Source: Progne subis subis
Taxonomy: Eukaryota; Chordata; Aves; Passeriformes; Hirundinidae
DNA: 64,000 bases
Direction: 5' to 3'
Assembly (NCBI GenBank): GCA_022316685.1
Contig: JAKJHU010000056.1
Location: 1,417,872-1,481,871, forward strand
Below are positions 12,381 through 22,983 of this stretch, piece by piece. Position 1 is the first letter of the stretch. The number at the start of each line of letters is the position of its first letter. The notes below the pieces were generated by a model, which made no database searches, was not told the DNA's origin, and saw nothing but the letters and a program-made list of their open reading frames with translations. The position numbers and the translations under genes are program-made.

Positions 12381-13169
12381 CACCCTGCCTAACCGGTTAT
12401 CTGATCCGTGCTCTCTCAGTCCTGACCTCTCCTTCCTCCAGCTGACCTCCCGATATCCATTTATCTCCTACTCCCCAAACCCACCTTTTCCCGTGTTCTT
12501 TCCCACAGCCATGGCTAGTGGAGCAGCCCCAGGGAGGGGTCTGCTGGGCGTTACAGGAATAAGAACAGGGAGAGAGGAATGAATCCAAACCCAAGCTGTG
12601 CGGGGCTGGGAACAGAGCTCTCTGGCAATATTCCCTGGGCAGCACTCACACTCCCACAACCTGAACTAAAACTCTGAATCCCACATCCTTCCATTGTAGG
12701 TGTGAAGTCAGCACCGCTCAGCGTTAACCCCCAAGGACGTGGATTTAAATTAGTGAAGTCCCTTGGTGACACTCATTAACCTTGCTCAGTGTTAGGTGCT
12801 GTGAGTGGGGCGCAGGGACTCTGCCCTCGAGGTTGCTCCGTGCCCTGGCGAGATCTGATAAAGCCTTTCCAGGCTTCCCAGCTGCTCCTCACAGCAAACA
12901 TCTGAAGGTGGCCGGGAGCCAGCGCCGGGCTGGGACGGAGATGTGGCGTTCACACGGCCGGTATCTGATCACGTACGGCGAGCAGCCGTCGCTAATGAAA
13001 GCCAGGGCTCCTCGGAGGGCAACTCTGCAAGCCAGCAGGACACAAGAAAGGGAGCGAAATATTCCCTTCCCCCCTCCACAGCTCTTTTGTTCACAGCTTG
13101 CTGCCTCCCTCCTTGCCATAAAACAGCAAAGCAGTGGGACATGTGAGCTCTTCTCCCGGGGATCCGGTG
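12381..13169. other. unique non-coding DNA with a CpG-enriched patch
   Basis: No gene is recognised. The part at about 12815-13020 is CpG-enriched ('ggccgggagccagcgccggg', 'cacacggccgg', 'cgtacggcgagcagccgtcg') and overlaps frames on both strands (a 178-codon plus frame at 12782-13318 and a 114-codon minus frame). These frames are GC-rich, shadow one another and run into the neighbouring CR1, so I do not call them genes. Confidence 0.45.
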
Positions 13170-13394
13170 GCAGGACATATGGGAATGGTTCAAAGCTGTG
13201 CCCAGGAGGTTTGGACAGGACGTTAGGAAGCATTTATTTGCTGGAAGGGTGGCCAAACACTGGAACAGGCTTCCTGAAGAGGTGGTCCATGCCATGCCCC
13301 AGGCCTATCAGTACTTGAGAGGCATTTGGAGAATGCTTTAAATCTTGTCAGGCAGCGGGACCAGATGATCATTCAAGGTCCCTTCCAAATGAAA
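13170..13394 (+). mobile_element. CR1 LINE 3' fragment (sense), seeding a satellite array
   Basis: The sense-strand 3' end of a CR1 element is clear: 'aggtttggacaggacgttaggaagcattt', 'aacactggaacaggcttcctg', 'gaggtggtcc', 'gaggcatttgg', 'gaccagatgatcat' and finally 'caaggtcccttccaaatgaaat'. Some avian CR1 subfamilies end after this phrase with a short tandem ATTCT-like pentamer (from memory, not looked up). Here the element runs directly into a ~460-bp pyrimidine array made mainly of pentamers. The copy is 5'-truncated, about 225 bp long and non-coding. Confidence 0.9.
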
Positions 13395-13860
13395 TTTCTC
13401 TTCTCTTTCTCTTTCTCTTTCTCTTTCTCTTTCTCTTCTCTTCTCTTCCTCTTCTCTTCTCTTCTCTTCTCTTCTCTTCTCTTCTCTTCTCTTCTCTTCT
13501 CTTCTCTTCTCTTCTCTTCTCTTCTCTTCTCTTCTCTTCCTCTTCTCTTCCTCTTCTCTTCCTCTTCTCTTCTCTTCTCTTCTCTTCTCTTCTCTTCTCT
13601 TCTCTTCTCTTCTCTTCTCTTCTCTTCTCTTCTCTTCTCTTCTCTTCTCTTCTCTTCTCTTCTCTTCTCTTCTCTTCTCTTCTCCTCTCCTCTCCTCTCC
13701 TCTCCTCTCCTCTCCTCTCCTCTCCTCTCCTCTCCTCTCCTCTCCTCTCCTCTCCTCTCCTCTCCTCTCCTCTCCTCTCCTCTCCTCTCCTCTCCTCTCC
13801 TCTCCTCTCCTCTCCTCTCCTCTCCTCTCCTCTCCTCTCCTCTTTCTTTTTCTCTCCCTC
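13395..13860. repeat. homopyrimidine array (TTTCTC)n-(TTCTC)n-(TCTCC)n
   Basis: About 460 bp of uninterrupted pyrimidine on the plus strand. It begins with a few hexamers (TTTCTC, about 13404-13436) and continues as TTCTC pentamers with a few extra-C interruptions (near 13446 and 13536-13562). From 13681 to 13840 it is a perfect block of 32 TCTCC units. Stop codons cannot occur in these repeats, so long frames stay open on both strands (Leu/Ser/Phe-rich on plus, Arg/Glu-rich on minus). They are by-products of the repeat. Long mirror-symmetric pyrimidine tracts can adopt triplex (H-DNA) structure in vitro. Confidence 0.97.
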
Positions 13861-15127
13861 AAGAGGACAGGTAGGGATTTGAGCACACAGCCCTCAGCAA
13901 CCACGTTTGGACAGGGTTAAATCTTCAAAGGTGCAGTATTCACTCTGGTGTTTCCCTATACAAATTCCTGTTAAACCCAAAAATACCCCCAGCCACTTGG
14001 CTGCTCAACAAGCTCAGCTCCTGACCCTCCTGGAACCACAGGGAGAACCTTAGAACCCATGGCTGCTTTAACCCACTGTCTTGGACCTTCCCAATGGGGT
14101 TGCCCTAAACTGGGAGCACCAGCCCTGCAGACACGCAGCAGCACATGGGGTTTTTGTGGTGTGGGGGATTTTTTGGTCCTGGGGTTCCCCGAGGCACGGG
14201 ACAGCTCCAGGGTGGGGAGGGGGCAGGGTCGTGTGTGCCACCACCCTCCTGGGCAGAAAAGCTCTCGTTAAACACTGCGACACCAGAGAGGAACCAACCG
14301 GTGGCCTGAGGGAAATGGTGGTCACTGAGAAGAGTTTCAGTTTTGTCTAAATTTTCCCTGGAAAAATTCCCCCTTTTCAGAGAAAAGGTACGTGCCCATT
14401 TGTTATGGGGAAATGCAACTGTGCACCTATACACAAACTATTATACAAAATACAAACACTTTTCTGTGTTTATATGCACATCCATATATGAATACATCTC
14501 CATGGACATATTTTGATTTGTTTCAGTTCTTTCTCCAGCAACAAGTGCTTCCAAATTACAGTGAGTTTATTTGCAGAAAAAAGGTGAATTTAAAATCCCT
14601 GTAATGAAACCCCAATCTTGAAAAGAAATTGATTTTAAAAGAAAAGATTCAACCACTGCTGCTGATCAGCATTGATAAATCATCCTCAGAGGAATGTTCA
14701 CTGCCCACAGGGATGCCAGCAAACACTTGCAGGGGGACCAGAGGCTTTGCTGCTCCCAGCAAAAATTATCAAAATTGAATATATGGGGCAGAAAATGGAC
14801 TTTTTTTTTGGAATAAATGTGTCTGTGCTAGAGCTTTTACTTATGATGGAGAACCTTTTCTGCTCTATCTCCCTGTAAATCATCACCTGGCACAGCTCCA
14901 GTGAGAGTCCCCACTGAACCACCCATCAACAGGTGACAGCTTTGTCCTGACCTGACCTCTTCACTTAAGTAGGCTGAATTTCTCCTGGTTTTCTGGAGTT
15001 CCCCAGATCCTGCCTGGATGGGTTTCTTGCTGCTGTGCCTCAGAAATATGGCCCTGTGGTGCAGGTGTGCTGGTCAACCCTTGTGGACACTGTGAGTTTG
15101 CTGTTCCTCTCTCCTGAGGTCATCCTG
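13861..15127. other. unique non-coding DNA, no gene recognised
   Basis: Ordinary single-copy sequence. I see no repeat family, exon or structured RNA. The part at 14400-14880 is AT-rich. Confidence 0.6.
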
Positions 15128-15203
15128 CTGCAGGATTGTCCAAGTGCATGGACTTTGCAGGAGCTCTGCAGGATTGTCCAAGTGCATGACCTTTGCAGGA
15201 GCT
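15128..15203. repeat. 38-bp tandem duplication
   Basis: Two adjacent copies of a 38-bp unit beginning 'ctgcaggattgtcc' and ending 'tttgcaggagct' (15128-15165 and 15166-15203). They differ at about two positions. The near identity points to a fairly recent local duplication, and no coding frame is implicated. Confidence 0.9.
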
Positions 15204-16074
15204 CAAAGAGCACTCACTCTTCACTGTGGCTCGAGGAATAAACAGCTGGAGAGGCAAAACAAAACAAGATCAGCAACACTTCCCTGCCTGAGTTGGGTTT
15301 TTCCTTACACTCTGCTGACTTTATTAATATACCCCCAAAAATATCCTGTGTCTTTCCCCTCCTACACCGGGTTTCTCTTCTAAACCCCTCACTGCTCCCA
15401 TCTCCTCTAAGGAAGCTTTCCTTTCACTATGCGGGTTCTTCAATTCAAAGGATGCCTGTGTTACACAAAAAGATCCTGCCTCTTTGTTCTTCCTTCTACA
15501 CAGGTTTCCTTTTAAGTGGCTGGAGAGACCTTGATTTCTCTAAGTGCCAGAACCCTTTGTCAGGTTGGTTGTCTGATCAGGCTCCTCGGTGGAGCTAAAT
15601 CCTTTGCCAAGCTTTCCCACATTTAGCCAACCACCCCTTTGAGCTGAGTCTTGAAAAACTGGCTTGTCCTCAGCAGCAGCTCCCTCTTTGTCCAACTGAG
15701 CTCCATTTGAATGTGTAATCATCAAAGTTTAATGAGGCTTTTTTTGGGAGCCTTATACCAGGTGGAAGCGTTTTTAGATTTTTTTTTTTCTCTCTCTTGT
15801 GGTTTTTGGCTCAAAAATTTATAAGTAAGAAAAGAAGAGAGCAAAGAGCTCCATACCCAAAGGAGAATTTGCTGCTTGCTACCTGCTGAAAATTTTGAAG
15901 GAAAACTGCACCAATAATTCAAACAAGGTGCAAGGAAAGACAGGAAGGATGGGTCAGCACCCACCACCTGGGAGTTGTTTGGGGCTTGAGCAGGACGTGG
16001 AGAGAGACAGCAACAACCTACTGAACTGGGGCTGAGGAAGTTCTTGGCTTGTTTGGAGTGAAAGAGTTCCCAGC
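15204..16074. other. unique non-coding DNA, no gene recognised
   Basis: Pyrimidine-rich from 15300 to 15560, otherwise unremarkable. The minus-strand 167-codon frame at 15722-16225 runs into the CR1 copy and shows no domain. Confidence 0.6.
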
Positions 16075-16495
16075 TATATCTTGTGAGAGATAGTTGAAGG
16101 AGCTGAGGTTGTGAGCTGAGGTTGTGAGCCTGGAGAAAAGGAGGCTCAGGAGAGACATTATTGCTCTCTACAAGTAAAAGGAGGTTGTAGAGAGGTGGGA
16201 GTCTGTCCCTCTTCCCAGGTGACAAGTGACAAGACCAGAGGCAATGGCCTCAAGTTGTGCCAGGAGTGGTTTAGATTGGTTATTAGGGAAAATTTCTTTA
16301 CTGGAAGGGTTGTCAGGCATTGGAAAAAGCTGCTCAGGGCAGTGGTGGACTCATCATCCCTGGAGGTGTTCAAAAGACATGGATGTGGCACTTGTGGACA
16401 TAGTTTGGTGGTGAACAATGTGGTGCTGGGTCAACAGCTGGATTCAATGATGCTACAGGTCTTTTCTAACCTTAATAATCCTGTGATTCATCTTT
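16075..16495 (+). mobile_element. CR1 LINE 3' fragment (sense)
   Basis: About 420 bp of a sense-oriented CR1 3' end. In order it shows 'gagcctggagaaaaggaggctcagg', 'ctctctacaa', 'ggcctcaagttgtgccagg', 'attagggaaaatttctttac', 'ggcattggaaaaagctgctcaggg', 'ccctggaggtgttcaaaag', 'aggtcttttctaacctt' and a terminal 'cctgtgattc'. A 13-bp unit (gagctgaggttgt) is tandemly duplicated inside it at 16100-16125. It is the longest CR1 remnant in the window, 5'-truncated and without coding potential. Confidence 0.93.
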
Positions 16496-17334
16496 ACACG
16501 CTTTGCCTCTAGCCCAGCTCTCAGCTGCTGCATTTGTGCCCTATTTCTGGCCCTGCCAGCAACAGAAGAGTCTTAATTATGAGTCCATGACCAGATAGAA
16601 GGAGCTTTTCAACTCATTGTTTATCTACCTTGGAATAAACTCAATCAACCCTCTCCTGGAGCTCCACAAATGTGAAAAAAATATCACTTCAATGAAACAC
16701 TGCCTGCCTTTGCAGCTAGCTGGTGCCTTAGGAACGTCTGCTCTGATAATTAGATCACAATTTAATCACAAATTCTCTGTTGCTTCAGGGCTGACCTCTG
16801 CAGGTGCAGCTGATTTCTCCAGTTGAGCCTCTAGCCCAAGAATCCGGGAGTGGGGTGGAGATTGATACCTGTGCTATGAAGATAAATTATTTGCTCAGAA
16901 AAGGTGAGTTCTGGGCTGACACGTGGTAATAACATGCATTTCATCTGGGCAAGTGACTTCTCTGAAGGTTTCTAAGATTTTTTCCATTTCCAACTCCTCT
17001 GGACCTCCTCAGCCCCTAAAGTGAAGTTCCCAGCTCTCCAGTGGCCTCCTGAAGGGACTCGCTTCTCACCATGGTCCCAAAGGAGTGGTACAGCATGTAA
17101 AAAGGGCTCAGTCTCAAGCAGCTGAGCTTTCAGCATCTGCTTTGTTGCTGGAGCTGCAGAAAACACAGGCTAGCTGTGGCATTTTGGGAAAACCAGGACC
17201 CAAAGGGGCACCCAAGCTTTAACTTAGCTCAGTGTCTTGAAGACTGAGGCACAGTGGGAGGAAAATTAACCAGAAGTGAGGCAGGAAAGCCACAACACAA
17301 CATGCTAAATTGGAAATCAGGCCTTAAAATCAGG
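16496..17334. other. unique non-coding DNA, no gene recognised
   Basis: No exon, repeat or RNA gene is recognisable. Confidence 0.6.
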
Positions 17335-17371
17335 GGTGTGTGTGTGTGTGTGTGTATTTTTTTTTTTTTTT
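17335..17371. repeat. (GT)n followed by a T15 run
   Basis: A GT dinucleotide run (17335-17355) is followed by 15 T (17357-17371). The stretch then continues as a T-rich tract to about 17382. Confidence 0.9.
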
Positions 17372-17527
17372 AAATTTTTTTATTTGGGAGGGAATTGAGA
17401 AGAAAATAATGAAACCAGGTCCTGTTTCAGCAAAAGGTCGGTGCTGGTTGGATGACAGGGAAATGTTGTCTTCAGCAGCCTGAAGCTGTGATCTAACAAA
17501 GCCTCCCCAAATATTTCTGGAGAAATT

Positions 17528-17541
17528 AAAAAAAAAAAAAA
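17528..17541. repeat. A14 homopolymer
   Basis: Fourteen consecutive A in an A-rich stretch. Confidence 0.85.
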
Positions 17542-20500
17542 TAAAAAGATAATCTGGCTGCATTCATATAGCCTGTTGACATCTGCCCTGTGAAAAGTGC
17601 TGTGACAGATCGTTCTGCTGGCAGGAATGGCTGTGGAGGCCGGCCACCTAAGAATTCAGCTGCCTGTGGCCTTCAGGCACTCAGGCTGTCCCCTGGGTAG
17701 GACCAGAAGCCATTTTCGTGCTCCTGCTGAGGACATCTTGAGTGGGGTTGATGTGTGACACTTGCCCAGAACATGAGTGTGAGTCAGAGACTGCCGTTTC
17801 CCACACCCCTGTCCCCTGTGTCACCTCACTGCAGCCAAACTTTGATCACTGTTGCTGCTTCCTTTATCATACTGCTCTGCCCAGGCTTCCCACCGAGCTG
17901 AGGAATCCCCAGGCAATGAGACAGAAAGCAGGGGCTGCACCCAAACCTACCACACAGCCATAAATGTGGCTGGCAGGAGATCTCAGACCTGGGGATTGTC
18001 TTGGTGCTCTCTCTCTGACCTGGGATTGCAGCTTGACCCCTGCAACAGCTCTTTCCATGCTCTCCAGTTGAATGGAGGCCCATCTAAATTTAACAAACCC
18101 TCTTTGTGAGCCTTATGCCAGGCATGAGAGTAACCCTATCCTTCTTTGGGGGGTGGAGACGGGAATCAGATAAAGAAAATGGCCTCGGAGCCAAAACTGC
18201 TTGCTTTCTCTGTGATACCAATATTGCAACACTGTCAGTGCCATCATGGGATAAATTATAAATGTATTCCCACAGGGAGAGGGGAATCTGTCGATTAGGG
18301 TCACCATCTCCCCGTGCTCCACAGATCACTCCCAGTCACATTAGGTCAATTTAAAAGGACCTCTGTGCAGCTTTTGGAAGTGTCAGGAGGAAAAACCTGG
18401 ATGCTATTTTTATCTGGTTATCGTCCAAACGAAGTCAACGTGACAGGCTTCAGAATTAAACAGGGCTTTAAAACCAGTTTGGCTGCCTTATTGCCACCAC
18501 CTGAGTGAATGAAGCACCTGGATGGAGAAGGCAGGTCCCAACAGAACAGAGGAGGACTTCTGGCAGCGATATTGAGGGCATCTCTCAGCAGTGGGGTGGT
18601 TAAAACTCACAGGCATTTCCAGAGAAAGTGTTTTAATTGCTGAACGCCAGTGAGCAGCACCTGCTTCGATGGATGCACTGATGTCTCCACTTTCTCTCGG
18701 CGCTGCTATTTCCAGCTTTCAGGCAAACAGCACTTCACATTTAGCTAATTACTCCGAGAGAGCAGCAGGGTTCCTAGGGCTGCAGATTTCACACAATTTC
18801 TATTAATATCCCCCAGGGCTTCCAGGTTTGTGCTTCTTCGGGATAACACTGATCTCTCTTTGCCAGGACCACTCATGTCTTGTGCATCCACTCACTCCTG
18901 ACCACTTAACATGGCAGCTAGCTAATAATTTCCCTTATCACACAGCCCTCCTGATAAAGCTGCTCTGCAAGAGCAATGAGGGCTGGTGCCTGGTTCCCTC
19001 AGACCTGCCCCTGGCTCCAGTGGACACTGGAGGCTGCTGGCAGAAGAGGAGCAGATGCCTTGGGCTGGAGCTGTGTGGGGCTTGGTGCTGTCTCGCCCCT
19101 CGCTGTGATTCTTATCTTGCTGTCGCCAAAAACCTCGCTGCCTTGAGCTAAATACCACAGCTTTACATGGCATGAGGAGGGGCAGGTGCCTAAAGCCAGC
19201 TCCCTGCCTGGCAGCCTGCAGTGTGGGTGCCCAGGGAAAAGCAAGGACAACACCTCCTCTTGCCCCCAGAGGGGAGGGATATGAGCACTGACATAGGAGA
19301 GCCCAAGATACAATGCTTTAGAAACCAAACCCCCTCGTGCATTTGCAGCCCCTTCCTGCCTGCACGCAGCCGTGGCTGCAGTGAGGGTTCAGATGGACCA
19401 CATTCATTCTGGTTTAAGAAGCTCGTCTGGCTTTGCCTTAAATTTATGGGGATCACAGGGAATCAAAGAGTGCATGGTTGGGAGTTTAAGAAGCGTTTTG
19501 TTCCTCTGAATTACATGAATCCTAAAAGATCTCTGGCATCAAAAGCACCCATTAACCCCAGCAACTTTGTTATTGTCATAAGGGACTTGTTTTTACTCTC
19601 TGTTGCACTTCCCAAAGCTTAAAGTCAACAGAGACAGGTCTGTTGAGTCCGCTGCACTTAGTTAGCCTGATAGCAGAACCCATGACCATTCTCTTCAGAG
19701 TGATTACAGAAAGCTTGAGATAGAGGGAGAAAATTTAGAACAAGACAAGCCTAAGTAAGCACAGGTAAAATGTGAAAAAATCTGCAGCAGCCCATGAATC
19801 CCCTCGGTAGTCCTCGCACTCTTGCAGTCATGGCTTCTTTTTTACAAAGTTTTCTTTACCACTACCTTGAATGATTAGCAGGAATAACTCACTAGTGAGA
19901 GCTGGGGAAAGAAGGTAGCAAAAAAGTACTGTGCTATCCCATGCAAATCAAGAAAGGAAAGAGCAATAGTTATAATCCCCTAATTACTTATAGCCACAGC
20001 CACTGGCTGCCCAACATCTTTAAACCAGCGGCAATCCTGAAACCCAGATCAAGACTTCATTGTTCTTCCTGGAAAAAGGAAAAAAAACCCAAAAACATTG
20101 TGTTAGTGTAAACGAAAGAGTTGCAGGCAATAAGAGGCTGTTTTGGGGATGGCTGGCATGGAGGTTACAGGCGACAGCTGGTGGGTGTCTGATGTGGCTG
20201 CCCTTTCTAGCTACCATCTGGACTTTGCATAGGACAGGCGAGAATAAGCTACTTATACCTTAATAAGGAAAAAGCCTGTAAAAATGGAATGGGGGGTGGT
20301 GGTTTGGCCGTGAGATCACTTTGTAAATAAACAGGAGCGCGAGCTTGGACTTTGCTGCTCTGCCCGGGCTGAGGCAGGGACAGCAGCTGGAGACTGAAAG
20401 CACCTAGAAGTCTCAGGGATGTATAAACACTCTGTCCCTGATGCATTAGTGTGTGTGAAATCTGTTTAACAAATTAATTTGGTTGCTGTTATCGCTGTTT

Positions 20501-21176
20501 AATCAGAGCAAGGACAGGAACACCAAATGCACCGACGGGGCTGATTCTTCCACCCAGACAAACATAACTCAGAACTGTTGCAGTCCATTGGAAAGAGGTG
20601 GATGGTGCCAGGGTTGCAAAGTTAGAAGGAAATGATGCAGGAGAGAAGCACAGGACCAACAGGAACTTGACAGTGTGTGTACTGCTGTCAGCACACAGAG
20701 ATCCCTATTTACCCTCACTTTGGGAGGAGTGTTGCAATAGGGTGGACCAAATTTACCCCCTTTACCTCAAAAAGAGTAATTTTACTGGGCCTGGCATTTC
20801 CCCACCTCAACTTGGAACTGTACAAGTAATGTAAATTAGACATAAATAGGGAGTAAACTCACTTTAACAGTTTCCCTTCAGGAGGGGTCCAAAAGATCTA
20901 AAAGAGCTGTTGACTCCAACCCTTGGTTCACCTTGGAGTGAAGGTGACCAGGGTGAAGTTATCAAAGCAGCAATGCTGAGAGCTAAGCAAAGCTAAGCCT
21001 AAAAGCAAAGGTTTTGGCAGATCAGCTCTGCCCATTCTGCCTGCAGATGTTGCTCCTCTGCCCCACCAGCCCTGGGGGCACCTGGTCCTGGCACTGGTGC
21101 CCAAACTGGTGGTGGGTGGGGTCCAACCCCGAGCCGCTGAGCTGTGGGGGCAGTCACTTTCCTAACAAGAGATGGA
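17542..21176. other. unique non-coding DNA with candidate conserved elements
   Basis: No gene is recognised in 3.6 kb. Two non-repetitive patches stand out by eye. One is at about 18600-18815 (E-box CACCTG, a TAATTA homeodomain core and 'ttattaatatcc'-type motifs). The other is at about 20445-20560 ('aacaaattaatttgg' followed by 'gctgtttaatcagagcaagg'). Both have the AT-rich, motif-dense look of vertebrate conserved non-coding elements, but conservation cannot be judged from one sequence. Confidence 0.4.
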
Positions 21177-21228
21177 AGCTGCCACAGCTCTTCCTGCCAA
21201 AGCTGCCACAGCTCTTCCTGCCAAAGCT
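21177..21228. repeat. 24-bp perfect tandem duplication
   Basis: Two perfect copies of a 24-bp unit beginning 'agctgccacagctcttcc' (21177-21200 and 21201-21224), with the first 4 bp of a third copy. The unit is a multiple of three, so it adds an 8-residue repeat to the open frames on both strands here (plus 21014-21502, minus 20999-21505). Neither frame has a recognisable domain. Confidence 0.95.
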
Positions 21229-22836
21229 CGTCCGTCACAGCCTTAATTTGCTCCTCTGCATCCCAGCTCTGCTCCCTTCCCCTCCCTGCAGCTGGCCAAG
21301 AGGAAGCAAGGCTTGTCACCCTGCTGTGTTGGCACTGCCCCGGCCTGTGGCAGCCCCTTCCCGCGGGAATCCCCGGCTGAGGAATTGCGGGTGGTTTCCA
21401 GTCCTGGCAGTGTGGCCTCTCTGGGAGCCTGGATGCATGAGATGCCTCTCCTTCCACCTCCTCCATCTCACCCTGCTCCAGCCCCTCTGGGGAGCAACGT
21501 GACATGGAAGGTTATTTCCCTCTTTTACACCAATGCAAACCTTTGTCTTCTCTAGTTTTAGCGAAGAATGGATTCGATTTCCACTTGGAAAAGCTTCCCA
21601 TGCTGCCCTGTTGCAATTAACTCGCAGCATCATTAAGGTGTGGAAAAAGCAACGCCAGCAGAACTTTTGCTCCCTCCAGCAGTGCTTAAGCCACGTTTCA
21701 CTCCCTGTCTCAAGCAAGCTGCCGTCATGTCAGCATCCAACATGACCCAGTATCCAAAATCCGAATGCTCTGGGCCATAAGTCAAGCAGGGAGCAGATAA
21801 CCAGCGACATCAGATGCTACTTAGAAAGCATTTCTGAAAGCCAAAACACGTGCTAGGAACTGCTGAGGAAAAGCGCAGAGCATCTGATTTCCCTCTTTTG
21901 CTAGCACACTCGGAGGAAGAGGTGACAAGTTACTGGAAATTCCTGCAATTTGCAGCCAAACGTGGTGCGTGCATGAATAGGAATTGGAAGGGAGGAGACA
22001 AACAAGAAACGGTACTGCACGGATTCCCTCCAGTGGAGCTGGAGCTTCTACAAACCAATTAGCCCCTCATCAAAGAGAAACCCTATCCCTATCACCATAC
22101 GCTTTATTTCTTAACAGCTTGGTGGTTTTAGTGTATATATATTTAATTATTTCTCATCTCTTTCATTTTCCTGGGGGAAAATGTACCTGAAGATTCGGGC
22201 AATTGCTCCCTCCGTGCTCTGACATGGTTTTGCCATGAGGTAAATTTATGGGAGTCAAGTAAGTTGCTCCTTATGCCAATGTCACAGAAATACAAATGCG
22301 TGGGAGGGCTGGTGGCTTCTGCTTAGTGGAGTTGCCAAGGATTGTGCTAATTAGCAATTGGAAAGACATATTTTAGAGGTGTGGAGCGATCCAGGGAGGC
22401 AAGTTGAGGCTTGTCTAAAAACTGGTAAAGGCTCTTCTGCATGGACCAGCTGCAAAGGGTCTTTGGGCTCCTTGAGAGACGTCTAAAAATTTGTCTGGCT
22501 TGAGTTCAGTTGTGTGCATCAGTCAGCCCTGCTGTGAGTGAACTAAGGGCTCTGGCTGCATCTCCAGCTGCTACCTGACCTTAGGAGTTGGAAGCTGACA
22601 GAAACTGCCTTATGTTGCGCTCCCTTCACAGCTCCAGGCTCCTGCTAACGCCAGTGGCTGGTGGCTGTCTCAAGTCTGAGCTGTCCATCGTTTTACCCCT
22701 TGTGGTTATTTACAGTGGTGAAAGGAGGAAGCAAATGACAGGTGAATGCAGCATGTTGGGGGCTTTCCTCGTTTTTCAGGTGGTTTCAGAGTCTTTTGCC
22801 CCCCTACACAGCTCTGAGCTAAGCCAAAGGAAGAGA
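21229..22836. other. unique non-coding DNA, no gene recognised
   Basis: No exon or repeat is recognised. A perfect 10-bp palindrome GCTAATTAGC at 22346-22355 contains a homeodomain TAATTA core. The sequence bordering the LTR on its low-coordinate side shows no obvious tRNA primer-binding site or viral coding remnant, which suggests that the LTR is solitary. Confidence 0.55.
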
Positions 22837-22877
22837 TGGAGTTTTTAGGTTTAGATTTTTCAAGGTTGCATTTTTCG

Positions 22878-22883
22878 TTTATT
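22878..22883 (-). terminator. poly(A) signal of the minus-strand LTR
   Basis: AATAAA on the minus strand, about 40 bp before the inferred 3' end of the LTR. Confidence 0.55.
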
Positions 22884-22976
22884 ATTTCTTATCTGACAAT
22901 TCTCTCAGAGTCCAACAAGATGTTCGCAGCTGCATGGACTTCTCACGTCTCCCCCCGAGCTGAGCAGTCCCTTACC

Positions 22977-22983
22977 TTTTATA
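22977..22983 (-). promoter_or_regulatory. TATA box of the minus-strand LTR
   Basis: TATAAAA on the minus strand, in the expected place about 95 bp upstream of the LTR poly(A) signal. If active it would drive transcription toward lower coordinates. Confidence 0.6.

Noticed and set aside
13395..13860. CRISPR-like regular array
   Set aside because: Units are contiguous 5-6 bp repeats without spacers, and the DNA is eukaryotic.
13326..13904. Frames of 182 (plus) and 188 (minus) codons with strongly biased composition
   Set aside because: They are produced by the stop-free TTCTC/TCTCC array and the adjoining CR1 end, not by selection on a protein.
20999..21505. Overlapping 168- and 162-codon frames on opposite strands
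   Set aside because: Both frames are open because the sequence is GC-rich and poor in stop codons. Neither resembles a known protein.
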